The position numbers were made by a program, and so were the translations under genes. DNA of 13,551 bases from Gemmatimonadota bacterium (GTDB lineage: Bacteria; GCA-2686955). The notes below the pieces were generated by a model that was not told where the DNA came from, did no database searches, and worked only from the letters and a program-made list of their open reading frames with translations. The stretch is from positions 1-13,551 of the forward strand of contig NYZA01000121.1 in NCBI GenBank assembly GCA_002686955.1. Direction: 5' to 3'. Position 1 is the stretch's first letter, and each line of letters begins with the position of its first letter. This document shows positions 1 through 8,200 of the stretch, in pieces.

Positions 1-214
1 CGCGACGAAATCCGGTGAGAAGTCCGGGCTAGCGCAACCCACCTGCTTCGGTGACATAGCCGGCAATGACGGAGTGATCAACGCCGCCGATTTCCGGCTC
101 ATGCAAGCCGCCGCCGGCTTCGCCCCCAGCCATTCCGCCGACCTCGATGAGAATGACGTAGTCGATATCGCGGGCGCCGCCGTCTTGCAGGGCTTGATCG
201 GGCCATGCCCCTGA
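1..214 (+). CDS. C-terminal end of a dockerin-like secreted protein (5' truncated by window)
   Basis: An open frame enters from the left edge (codons start at position 2) and ends at a TGA at 212-214, giving about 70 visible residues. The tail holds two calcium-loop-like segments: GDIAGNDGVINAADF near residues 17-31, and ADLDENDVVDIAG about 26 residues later. Each is followed by a short hydrophobic helix. This is the paired layout of type I dockerin-like modules. A cysteine just before the first loop (about residue 15) and one in the final GPCP bracket the module, as is common at the C-termini of planctomycete and related secreted proteins. The first loop has one residue more than the classic D-x-N-x-D-G spacing. 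The module probably mediates calcium-dependent folding or surface attachment. The main domain lies outside the window, so the protein's function cannot be stated. Confidence 0.75.
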   Translation, partial: ATKSGEKSGLAQPTCFGDIAGNDGVINAADFRLMQAAAGFAPSHSADLDENDVVDIAGAAVLQGLIGPCP

Positions 215-394
215 GAGTCGGCATAGGTCCATGTGCCCATAGTCCCCATTTGTCGGGGCGCCAAGGCTGCGCGCGAGGCAAGGCCGCCCCCAAAAAGGGA
301 AGCGCCTCCACGTGTCTCATATCCCAGAGCACTTGGGCAGCGCGCGAAGCGCGGCCCCAACAAAAGGAAAGCGCGTCCAAGTACCGAATCTCCC
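215..394. other. Gene-free stretch downstream of the dockerin-like gene
   Basis: No convincing coding sequence was found. Several frames stay open but translate to low-complexity Arg/Pro/Ala sequence typical of GC-rich non-coding DNA. The stretch holds the imperfect direct repeat listed separately and leads into the twin hairpins at 395-474. Confidence 0.6.
269..379 (+). repeat. Imperfect direct repeat, two ~41-bp units offset by about 70 bp
   Basis: Unit 1 (269-310) begins GCGCGCGAGGCAAGGCC and ends AAGCGCCTCCA. Unit 2 (340-379) begins GCGCGCGAAGCGCGGCC and ends AAGCGCGTCCA. Between these ends both units carry a run of A residues flanked by C and G. Similarity continues weakly into the following bases (CTCATATCCC versus CGAATCTCCC). 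This looks like a diverged tandem duplication in an intergenic region. Confidence 0.5.
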
Positions 395-438
395 GGGGCG
401 ATTATGCTGGCGCGCCAGCGCGCAGCATCAATCGCCCC
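395..438. terminator. Hairpin 1: 15-bp stem with one bulged C
   Basis: Bases 395-409 (GGGGCGATTATGCTG) pair perfectly with 423-428 plus 430-438, leaving C429 as a single bulge. The 13-nt loop region can form a further small CGCG/CGCG stem. It lies between the ends of two convergent genes, which suggests a bidirectional transcription stop or RNA 3'-end protector. There is no T-run on either side, so a classical Rho-independent mechanism is not shown. Confidence 0.6.
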
Positions 439-474
439 AGTTATTGCTGCGGGCTCCGCCCGCCAGCAATAACT
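439..474. terminator. Hairpin 2: 15-bp stem with one bulged C, overlapping the sulfatase stop codon
   Basis: Bases 439-453 (AGTTATTGCTGCGGG) pair with 459-462 plus 464-474, with C463 bulged and a 5-nt loop CTCCG. It abuts hairpin 1 directly, and its last two bases overlap the stop codon of the minus-strand sulfatase gene (473-475). The position between convergent genes fits a terminator, but no U-tract follows on either strand. Confidence 0.6.
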
Positions 475-2002
475 ACCAATAGCCTCGTTCCCTCAAAGCC
501 TCCCGAACCTCCTCCGGCGGCACCATCCCAGGATCGTCGCTCATCTCCAGGCCCAAGCGCCACTCCGCCAGCTCCCGCCTCAGCGAGTCCGCCAGCTCGG
601 GCTCCAGATACGCAATATCCAGCTGCTCGTCCGGATCTTCCACCGCATCGAACAGAGCGATCCGCTCACAGCTCACCGGCTCCCGAATCAGTTGGAGCAG
701 ATAGTCCGGATCGAGCAAGGAGGGCCCTGCGAAGGTCAGGCGGTGCCTCGCGGTACGAACCGACACCTGCCCCAGCACACCCTCCTGGAACACGGGCGGT
801 GGGTCGGTCTCCGCGTCGCCCGGAGCATGCCAGAGACTGCGCCCCCGCTGGCTGGCCGGGCTTCGCATCCCCACCGCGTCGCACAAGGTCGGGACGACAT
901 CGATCGCGGAGACCAGCTCGTCGCTCACCCTGCCGCGCCACTGCCGGGGCACCGCGCCCCCACCGATCAGCAGAGGCACCCGGGTCGTCGAGTCGAAGAG
1001 GACCGCTCGGTGATTGCTGAATCCGTGGGTCTGCAAGTCTTCACCGTGGTCTGCTGTGATCAACACGATCGTGTTGTTGAGCACGCCGCCGTACTCGAGC
1101 CATTCCAGGAAGAAGCCCACGTAGGTGTCGGCCGAGAATGCGCCGGAATCGTAATGATCGAGGATGTGGCAGAGGTCGGTGTCGGAAAGGGGCAGAGGCT
1201 TACCTCGAGCCAGCGATTCGAAAGCTTGCGGATCGGTCTGGTAGATCTTCGGATCGAGCATCTTCTCGCCCACCGCGTGCCAGATCCGCGGAAAGTCGAG
1301 ACCGGGGTAATAGGTCTTCCCGTAGATCCGTTCGGTGTCGTTGCGGGAGTGGGCGATCGTGTCGGCGATCCCGGAGTACTCCTGCCCGAAAGGATGGTTG
1401 AACACCCCGCGGTGCAGATAGGGCCGGTGGCAGTCGTAGCCGTGCACGAAGGCGAAGAAGGGCTCCCCGATCGGAATCGAGTCGATCCAGGCCATCGCGG
1501 CCATGGTGGATTCTCTTAGTGACCCGAAATCCGCCCTGGTTTCGTTGAAGCGGTCGAATCCCTGATCGAAGCCGAACACCCCCTTCACGTGGCCCCCGCC
1601 GACGAACGCACCGGTCCGAAAACCGTATTCCCGCAAGATCTCTTGCAGCATCATCTCGCCGTCGTCGACGATGAAGGTTTCGTAATCGGGGCGCGAGATC
1701 TCGGAGGCGTAACGACCGGTCAATAGGGCGGCGTGGGAGAGAAGCGACTCGTTCGACTGACTGAAGGAGAGGGGGAACTGGACCGCATCCTCCGCGAAGG
1801 CGCTGAGGCTGGGCGTGGGATCGTTCACATTGCCTGCAAGGCTCGTACGATCGTAGCGGAGCCCGTCGATCGATATCAGAATGACATTTGGACGCGTGCC
1901 GGAACCACGCTCCGCCTCTCCGGCACAACCGGCAACCCACGCCACCAGACACAACGCCGGAACGAGCCCGATCCGGGCCGCCGTGCCTCGAGGAACGTGC
2001 AC
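473..2002 (-). CDS. Sulfatase/alkaline-phosphatase-superfamily lipoprotein
   Basis: The 509-residue protein starts at a GTG (2000-2002), 9 nt after the stop of the upstream EF-hand gene, so translational coupling is likely; no clear ribosome site is visible. An N-terminal signal with lipobox VAGC (Cys26) predicts a lipid-anchored envelope protein. Sulfatase-fold markers appear in order: PNVILISIDGLRYD (metal Asp46), SLLSHAALLTGRY (86-98) at the nucleophile site, FFAFVHGYDCHRPY (182-195), ITADHGED (315-322), and SNHRAVLFDSTTRVPLL (329-345), which holds His331. The nucleophile position reads S-L-L-S-H rather than C/S-x-P-x-R, so formylglycine maturation is doubtful. The enzyme may instead use the hydroxyl of Ser86, as Thr-nucleophile phospho-transferases and hydrolases of this superfamily do, or it may be catalytically altered. 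The substrate cannot be read from the sequence. Superfamily membership is firm; arylsulfatase activity is not. Confidence 0.88.
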   Translation of the reverse strand: MHVPRGTAARIGLVPALCLVAWVAGCAGEAERGSGTRPNVILISIDGLRYDRTSLAGNVNDPTPSLSAFAEDAVQFPLSFSQSNESLLSHAALLTGRYASEISRPDYETFIVDDGEMMLQEILREYGFRTGAFVGGGHVKGVFGFDQGFDRFNETRADFGSLRESTMAAMAWIDSIPIGEPFFAFVHGYDCHRPYLHRGVFNHPFGQEYSGIADTIAHSRNDTERIYGKTYYPGLDFPRIWHAVGEKMLDPKIYQTDPQAFESLARGKPLPLSDTDLCHILDHYDSGAFSADTYVGFFLEWLEYGGVLNNTIVLITADHGEDLQTHGFSNHRAVLFDSTTRVPLLIGGGAVPRQWRGRVSDELVSAIDVVPTLCDAVGMRSPASQRGRSLWHAPGDAETDPPPVFQEGVLGQVSVRTARHRLTFAGPSLLDPDYLLQLIREPVSCERIALFDAVEDPDEQLDIAYLEPELADSLRRELAEWRLGLEMSDDPGMVPPEEVREALRERGYW

Positions 2003-2011
2003 TTGCGGCGA

Positions 2012-2422
2012 CTACGCGTCGGGTGCTTCGGCGGCCTTGGTCTTTCCGTCCTCAGGGGCCGGCTTCGGCCATGGAGTAGAAGCCGGGGGACGGAAGGTCT
2101 GGGCACTGTCGCCGGGTAGATAGGCCTGCACCGGACCGTGGATGATCGGGTTGAGGCCGCCGGTGAGCGGAGTCTTCTCGAGAAGCAGCGCCTCCAGCTC
2201 TTCGACCGTGATCGTCCCGTCGGAATCGAGATCGGCCTTCTTGAAGGCGATCGATCCGCGGGTGATCCGTTCGTACTCGGTGGTGTCTAGAACCTGGTCC
2301 TCGTTCGTGTCCAGACGGTCCATCACCCGCTGCACGGTTCGGGGGAAACGCAGCTCACGGGCTCCAAGCGCCAAAGCAGGTATCGCCAAGATCGCGATCA
2401 GAGTGATCGGGCGGATGGTCAT
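2012..2422 (-). CDS. Small secreted EF-hand calcium-binding protein
   Basis: This 136-residue protein has an N-terminal signal sequence (hydrophobic residues about 6-20, likely cleavage after ALALGA). Two EF-hand loops follow. Loop 1 at 38-49 reads DTNEDQVLDTTE (D38, N40, D42, D46, E49). Loop 2 at 64-75 reads DLDSDGTITVEE (D64, D66, D68, G69, E75), close to the canonical 12-residue pattern. The rest is a Pro/Lys/Glu-rich tail ending in AEAPDA with no recognisable fold. The ATG at 2420-2422 is preceded by GGAGAG with 4-nt spacing. The stop lies 9 nt before the sulfatase-family gene, so the two are almost certainly cotranscribed. A role as a periplasmic calcium-binding partner is inference from this pairing, since sulfatase-fold enzymes are metal dependent. 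Confidence 0.85.
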   Translation of the reverse strand: MTIRPITLIAILAIPALALGARELRFPRTVQRVMDRLDTNEDQVLDTTEYERITRGSIAFKKADLDSDGTITVEELEALLLEKTPLTGGLNPIIHGPVQAYLPGDSAQTFRPPASTPWPKPAPEDGKTKAAEAPDA

Positions 2423-2592
2423 GGGACTCTCCAGCCTTCCTTTTTGGAGGGGGACGACGGCTAGCTCTTCCTCGCGCTCGGCCGATTCGCCCGCGCGAGA
2501 AGTCGCGCCCTGAACTCCACTAACGAAAATAATATCCCCGAATCGAGCCGGCGTCCACCCTTCTGTGCCGCCGAAGCGTAGTATTGGCGGCC
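2423..2592. promoter_or_regulatory. Divergent intergenic region between the EF-hand and membrane-protein genes
   Basis: This 170-bp gap separates two divergent transcription units and must hold a promoter for each. The clearest signal is an AT-rich island at 2526-2535 (AAAATAATAT) in otherwise GC-rich sequence. It could supply a -10 element or an upstream element for either direction. No -35 box at standard spacing could be matched, so exact promoter coordinates are not claimed. Confidence 0.4.
2427..2432 (-). promoter_or_regulatory. Ribosome binding site of the EF-hand gene
   Basis: On the minus strand GGAGAG lies 4 nt before the ATG, with a second purine run (AAAAAGGAAGG) a little further upstream. 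It supports the chosen start. Confidence 0.6.
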
Positions 2593-4839
2593 ATGACGGA
2601 CGGGCATCCGATTGAATCCGCCGGGGGGCGGGCCGTGTGGCGGTGGAAAGACCGCCAGACCCTCTTCCACATCGGCCTCGCTTTGGGGCTGCTCCATCTG
2701 CCCCTATCGCTCGAGTTCTCGATCACGCTCACCCACCATGGTGCGCTGATCCAGTCCCTGGTCCTTTTCCTCTACCCCCTCGCCATCGCCTTGATGGGCC
2801 TGGGGGCGGCCCTCGCGCGAATCCGGCCGGAGCTGGCGCTCGGAACGACGCCGATGCGCATCGCGGGGGCGTCGCTGCTCGTCTTTCTCTGGGCGGCTCT
2901 GCGCGCGAACTTCCTGGTCAACGATTCCGGCTCACTCGTCTGGGCCGGATTCAGCCACCTCGCATCGCTCGGCGCGTGGTTTCTGGCCCTGGGCATGGGA
3001 CTTGCCGGGGCGCTCCAGCGGGTGCGCTCCGCCGATCCGAAAGAGGTGGGGTCGGGGTGGGCGATCCATTTGGCCGGGATCGTCCTGGGCTATCTGGTGA
3101 CCGAGTCGGCGATCGTTCACGTGGGTCCGAACGCCCTGATAGCGGCGAGCGGCCTGGCCTTTCTCGTCCTCCCGCGCCTTAGCCTCATCGCGCTGCCGCT
3201 GCTTCTGCTCGTCCTGCTCCCCACCGGATTGGAGCACCGCCTCGAGGGGTTGAGAGAGCTGGAGAGCTGGGACGAAGGGGTCACCGTCGGGATCGGGACC
3301 GAAGGGAATCTGTCAGACGAGGTCGAACGCGAGATGCTCGACGAGATGCGCGCTCCCCTCTTCGAAGGGTGGAGCCGCTACGGGCAGGTGCGGATCGTTC
3401 CGGTCGATGCGCGCAGATTGCTCGTGCTCTACAACCTCAAGCGGCAGTATGTGTACCGGCCGTACACGCTTCGGGAGAATGCGATGGACCCGGCCGAGCT
3501 GCGCAGGCGGGGCACCGCATCGGGGAGCGGCATGGCGGTTCGCACGCTCCTGTACACCAGCTTCGAGCCGACCGAGCGGCTCCTTTTCTCCGGAGTCGGC
3601 TCGGGTCGCAGCTTCACGCGCCTGACATTCCGCCCCGGCAAGCAGGTGACCGCGATCGAACGAGATCCGGCGGCCGCCCGCTACTTCAGCGAAGTGCGTC
3701 CGACCGACACCGACCATATCTTTTCCGATCTCGATTTCGTTGTTGCCGACGGACGGCACGCGATCGAGATCCAGACCGAGCCGCTCGATGCGATCGTCAT
3801 GGAGTCGAGCCGATATCAGCCACCGCACTCGATGCTGCCGGTCACGACCCCGCACTATCTCTACACACGTGACGCGATGGCGACCTGCATCAGGAAGCTC
3901 CGGCCGGAAGGGCTGCTCGCCATCGAGTTCTCGCGGACGGCGGACGATGAAACCCATCGCCTCGTTCCATACCAGGTGATCGAATCGCTGCGCGCGCTCG
4001 AGGTTCCATTCACGGTGATGCGAGCGGGCGCGCTCGACGATCTGACCCTCTTCGCGAGTCCGACCCAGGCGGGGCTCGATTCCTGGATGGAGAGGGTGGG
4101 GGGGGACGACCTGCCGGGTGTCGCCGGCGACTGGGATCCACAACCCTTGGCCCGGTGGATCGACTACGAGCTCACGGACGACACGCCCTTGGTCGGGTGG
4201 ATCTCGATGTCGGACGAAGACCGGCATCTGCTGATCACGGTCGCCTCGGGAGCGGTCGCGCTCACCCTCCTGCTGGTTCTGCTGCTCTATTTCTGGGAAG
4301 GGCGGGAGAGGAGATGGAACCCGATCCCCTTCTTTTTCGCGATCGGGTTGGGCCATTCGATCGTCCAGTTTCACGCCTTCTATGCGTGGCGCTCCTTCTT
4401 CGGGGACGACCTTCTCACCATCATTCGGCTGATCGTGTACTTCCTGCTCTTCGGTGCGGTCGGCAGCTGGCTCGCCCCGCGACTTCCGAAATCGCTTCTT
4501 CGAACCGCTCCGAGAAGCGCATTCGTCGTGGTTCTTCTCGCGCTTCATTTCGCGGGGATCGCGAACATCCCCTTCGAGGAGGGAAGTGCATCGATTCGTG
4601 AGCTCTACGGTCTGTTCGCACTCCTTCCCGGTGGGGTTCTGTTGGGTGCGTACTTTCCGCTGGGGATTGCAAGGGCGAGGCGCGAAGCAGTGGCACCCAG
4701 CTTTGCCGCCGACGCCTTCGGCACGCTCGCGGGATATGCGCTGATGTATCTTGTGTACGTTCCGGTCGGCGCCACCGCCTTCGCGGCGGTAGGAACGGCG
4801 TTCTACGCGGCCGCGACACTTCTCTTCAGCGACGAATGA
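2593..4839 (+). CDS. Polytopic membrane protein with central spermidine-synthase-like (SAM-binding fold) domain
   Basis: This is a 748-residue protein when started at the ATG at 2593; an in-frame TTG at 2584 would add three residues, and neither has a strong ribosome site. About seven membrane segments occupy residues 25-215. A soluble Rossmann-type domain follows, with LLFSGVGSGRSF (about 329-340, glycine-rich cofactor loop), VTAIERD (about 353-359), a VVADGRH segment and LDAIVMESSRYQPPHSML. TDDTPLVGW (about 528-536) matches the TDDxP element common in membrane-fused spermidine-synthase-like proteins. About seven more membrane segments end the protein. The polyamine gate motif DSSDP is replaced by MESSRY, so it is probably not a true aminopropyltransferase. 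Family members are often annotated as fused MFS/spermidine synthase; the substrate is unknown. The stop overlaps an in-frame alternative start of the following lipoprotein gene. Confidence 0.8.
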   Translation: MTDGHPIESAGGRAVWRWKDRQTLFHIGLALGLLHLPLSLEFSITLTHHGALIQSLVLFLYPLAIALMGLGAALARIRPELALGTTPMRIAGASLLVFLWAALRANFLVNDSGSLVWAGFSHLASLGAWFLALGMGLAGALQRVRSADPKEVGSGWAIHLAGIVLGYLVTESAIVHVGPNALIAASGLAFLVLPRLSLIALPLLLLVLLPTGLEHRLEGLRELESWDEGVTVGIGTEGNLSDEVEREMLDEMRAPLFEGWSRYGQVRIVPVDARRLLVLYNLKRQYVYRPYTLRENAMDPAELRRRGTASGSGMAVRTLLYTSFEPTERLLFSGVGSGRSFTRLTFRPGKQVTAIERDPAAARYFSEVRPTDTDHIFSDLDFVVADGRHAIEIQTEPLDAIVMESSRYQPPHSMLPVTTPHYLYTRDAMATCIRKLRPEGLLAIEFSRTADDETHRLVPYQVIESLRALEVPFTVMRAGALDDLTLFASPTQAGLDSWMERVGGDDLPGVAGDWDPQPLARWIDYELTDDTPLVGWISMSDEDRHLLITVASGAVALTLLLVLLLYFWEGRERRWNPIPFFFAIGLGHSIVQFHAFYAWRSFFGDDLLTIIRLIVYFLLFGAVGSWLAPRLPKSLLRTAPRSAFVVVLLALHFAGIANIPFEEGSASIRELYGLFALLPGGVLLGAYFPLGIARARREAVAPSFAADAFGTLAGYALMYLVYVPVGATAFAAVGTAFYAAATLLFSDE

Positions 4840-4843
4840 CAAG

Positions 4844-4849
4844 AGGAGA
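4844..4849 (+). promoter_or_regulatory. Ribosome binding site deciding the lipoprotein start
   Basis: AGGAGA lies 10 nt before the ATG at 4860. It sits downstream of the earlier in-frame ATG at 4836 and therefore favours 4860, which also gives a cleaner lipoprotein signal peptide. Confidence 0.6.
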
Positions 4850-4859
4850 GAGATCGACA

Positions 4860-5174
4860 ATGCCGCATTCGAAGATCTTGCTCGCGACACTGCTTCCGGT
4901 CTTCGTCGTGTTCGGCTGCGTGCGGGTGGGCAGGGACTTCCCCGCGACCGATGTTCCCGATATCGAGATCGGCGAGACCACCCGGGCCGACGTGAGGGTG
5001 ATGTTCGGAGAGCCCTGGAGGACGGGAATCGAAAACGGTGACCCTACCTGGACCTTTGGGCGCTACGAATACAAGCTCTTCGGCGAAACTGAGACCAAGG
5101 ATCTGGTGATCCGTTTCGATTCACGTGGCGTCGTGAGCGGTTACTCTTTCAATCGCTCGAATCCGCAGGAGTAG
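4860..5174 (+). CDS. SmpA/OmlA (BamE-like) domain lipoprotein
   Basis: This 104-residue protein has a short lipoprotein signal: MPHSK, a hydrophobic stretch, then VVFGC with the predicted lipidated Cys at residue 20. The mature part resembles the SmpA/OmlA fold of BamE. It contains IEIGETTRADVRVMFGEPW (about 36-54), in which a helix after IGxTTxxDV leads into a FGEP turn. Aromatic strands (TWTFGRYEYKLFG) and a final strand (LVIRFDSRGVVSGYSFN) follow. Such small lipoproteins usually sit at the periplasmic face of the outer membrane and can assist outer-membrane protein assembly, but many SmpA-domain lipoproteins are not BamE itself. An ATG at 4836 overlapping the upstream TGA (4837-4839) is an alternative start adding 8 residues; the ribosome site favours 4860. 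It is probably cotranscribed with the upstream membrane-protein gene. Confidence 0.75.
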   Translation: MPHSKILLATLLPVFVVFGCVRVGRDFPATDVPDIEIGETTRADVRVMFGEPWRTGIENGDPTWTFGRYEYKLFGETETKDLVIRFDSRGVVSGYSFNRSNPQE

Positions 5175-5202
5175 TAGGCGCTTTCTCTTCGGTATCGCCA
5201 GC

Positions 5203-8200
5203 TCAACGGGGCACAAGCAGCAGCGGAGCCACAAGCCGCTCGATCACCGATCCCCCGCCGTGGCGATAGGAGCGCCCGTCGCGAGAGATCCGAAAACCGT
5301 GATCCGCGAAGAGCAGAATCGGTCGCTCCGTATCGAGTCGGGAGACGATCCGTCGCAGCTCGATCGCCAGCTCCGCGACGGCCAAGCGGGCCAGATCATC
5401 GAAGCCGGGGAAGCGTTCGTGGATCATTTCATCGATCCGGTCGATCTTCTCGATCGCGTGGTTGAGTCCCTCATCGGCGAGGCTGCGATACCAGGCGTCG
5501 GTCGTTGTTGCCGGCACAGTGAGGGCATGAGTGCTCTCGCCGGAACGCCATCCCGGGAACAGGTCGACGATCTCCGCTCGAATCGCTTCGAACAGCACGG
5601 CGCCCATGGCATCAACCACGATCCAAGATGCATCGGTGTTTCGGCGAAGCAGGTCGGCCAGAGGCAAGGGTTCCGGGTCGAGGGGGAGCGACGCCATCTC
5701 GTCGAGGTGCGCCAGCCATCGTTCGCCGCCCGGGCCGCTAAGTCGATCGTGGTGCCGGTAGAGCTCGGCCAGAAGCGCGGCCCGTTCCGCTGGCGGGGCG
5801 GGTGGCGCCGGTCGTATCGCGTCGCCTGCAGTCTGCACCAGCGCCGTGCGCTTGCCCTTGGCGGGCGGCGGGATCGTTCCTTCGAAGAGCCAGCCCAGAA
5901 CCAGGTCCTCCGCATCGCGGCCGAGCCCTAGCTCGTCGAGGCGCGCGCTCGCTTTTCGGCCTACCCAGTCGGGACGGATCGCCGCGGCCATCGTCGCGAG
6001 ATCGCCCGCCCCGAAACCGGGGGGCAAGGGCGTGCCGCCGCGGAGACATTGCTCAGCACACCAGCGAGCCAGATCCTCCCGCGTTTCAGCCGAATCCGGC
6101 GATGAAAAGCGCAGCCGTTCACTCGATCTCCGCTCCACCCACGCGGTGATCTCCGATCGGAGCTCCTCTTTCGACCAAGTGCGCCCGCCGAGAAGATCCA
6201 CCACCTCGCCGACATCGATCGCTTCCACAACGTCGAGCTCCGCGAGGCGGCGATCGAGACGCTCCACGTCTTGTGTATCGGGGTAGCTCGCCCTTCCATC
6301 CACGTACTGCAGCAGTGTCGGATGATCGTCGATGCCATCCCGGGTCAACGCGCCGACCCGATCCCGCACCTCTCGCCTGTCGAAGAAACGGCCCAGGGCG
6401 CCCTCGATCTCGCCGCGCAGACGCTCCAGCTCTTCGACCGAATCGGCGTAGGGCGCTCTGCGTCCGTCGAAGTCGCACGTGCAGATCGGCTGAAAACGCA
6501 GATCGATCAGGCCGCGACACTTCAGCTCTTCGGCGCACGCCATCGTCGTCGACCACTGCGCCATTAGGGTGTCGATCCCAAGATTGCGGCTGCGCGCCAC
6601 CGCGGGCGGCTTCCAGGCCGCGGCGCGATCGATCCACTCCTTCCACCACTGCGCGTGCAGACGTGCGTACGCTTTTTCGTAGCGTGCGTACAGATCCTCG
6701 GCCCCCTCGATCCAGCGGGCGAGCTCATCCGGAGCCGCGATACCGGGCGGATCTCCCAGCTCCTCCACCGCCGCGACCATCTCGGGTTGAGACTGCGTTT
6801 CGAGCCCCTTGTGGCCGAAGAGGAAGAGAAAACGTTGTCGCTCACTCGAGAGCCGATCGACCCGTCCCGGTAGCTGCATCAGCTCGCGCATCCGCGCGAC
6901 GAACTGTTCCGGGCTTGCTATCTCGCGAAGGAAGAGTCGCAATCCCGCGATCTCGTCCGATCCGGTGTCGAGGACCGTCCACGTGCTCATGATCTCGCGG
7001 ATCTCGTTCACCAACTCGTTGGCGCCCTCAGTCTTCTCGAGTCGCTCCGCGAAGACCAGGAGCTTGGCGCGGGTTTTCCCTCCGATCTCCCGGATCCGTC
7101 CCGCGGTCTTCCGCTGGGCGAGCACCGTCCATCGATCGGGCCGGCGCATTCGCAATCCGTCGAGCAGCCTTTCCAGCGCGCGAAGCTCCTCCACCGCCAG
7201 GGCGCGTCCGGCGACGATCCTGTCGTACTGAATCGGCCGTGGCAGTGTTTCGTACAGCTCCCGATAGCTCTTCCGCCCTTTGACAAGGTCGATCTCGCCC
7301 TGAAAGACGAGGAAGAGCAGAAGCAGATCGATCTGGTCGTCCACCAGCCCGAAGATCGGCTCTCTCGCGACCTGATAGAGATGCTCGGGAGCGGGCTCGA
7401 CATCGAGGCGAGAGGTCACGAGCTGAACGAGCTCGTGCTTGTCGAGGGTGGCCGATATCTTATAACCGCGCCCCTGTCTCTCGATGAGCCGCATCGGCAC
7501 CCAGTACCCCTCGCGGATCACGGCAATGGTGTCGCTTCCGCCCCCTTCCAGCGAATCGTCGGCGTTCGCGAAGCGACCCAGCTCGATGTAGCTGCGTTTC
7601 GGAAGTGGACCTTCCGCGGGCGCGAATCGCTCGAAAGCGGGGTAGATCCGGCGCGTCATCTGGATCGCCAACCCCTCGAGCCAGGGGCCGGATTCGCTGG
7701 ATTCGGCGCGCTGGGCCGGCGTTCGCTCACCTCGGGGGGAGATCAGCTCCGCGTCGAGATAGGCCGCCCGCAAGCGCGCCACGAGAGTGGAGCAGCGATC
7801 GTCGATCCGCGCGTCGAGCCTCTCTCGCGCCCTCTTCGACCAGGGCCGCCGGGCGACGGCGAGCAGCGCCGCCAGCTCCAGGAGCTCTGGGCCCGGCTCG
7901 ATCGGTGCGGGCCGAAGCACGAAGAGATCCCCGGAGCCCTCGGCGGAGCCCCACGGCAGTCGAATACAGAGGGCCGGCCCGATATCGGGCGGGGGAGGGG
8001 GAGCGTCGTTTCCGACGTAGACCGCGAAATGGCGTTCGTGGAAATGCCATCGAAAACGGCGGCTCTGCCACTCCTCCCAGGGAAGGTCGAAGGGCGCGAT
8101 CCCCCGACGCGCCAGCTCCGGCGCCACCCGTTCGAAGAGGGCCTCTTTACGACCGCTCAGCTCGGACTTTTCGGTCGCGAGCGCACGTTCCACCGCCGCG

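Noticed and set aside
215-472. CRISPR array or tRNA in the repeat-bearing gap
   Set aside because: There are only two diverged repeat units with no regular spacers, and no cloverleaf or CCA-like arrangement is visible.
3313-4890. 525-codon open frame on the minus strand opposite the membrane protein
   Set aside because: It is rich in Arg/Glu/Gly with no domain, and it is the reverse of a well-supported membrane protein. Stop-free antisense frames are common at this GC content.
5175-5202. Terminator between the convergent lipoprotein and ATPase-PglZ genes
   Set aside because: Only a 4-bp GGCG/CGCC pairing is possible in the 28-bp gap, which is too weak to call.
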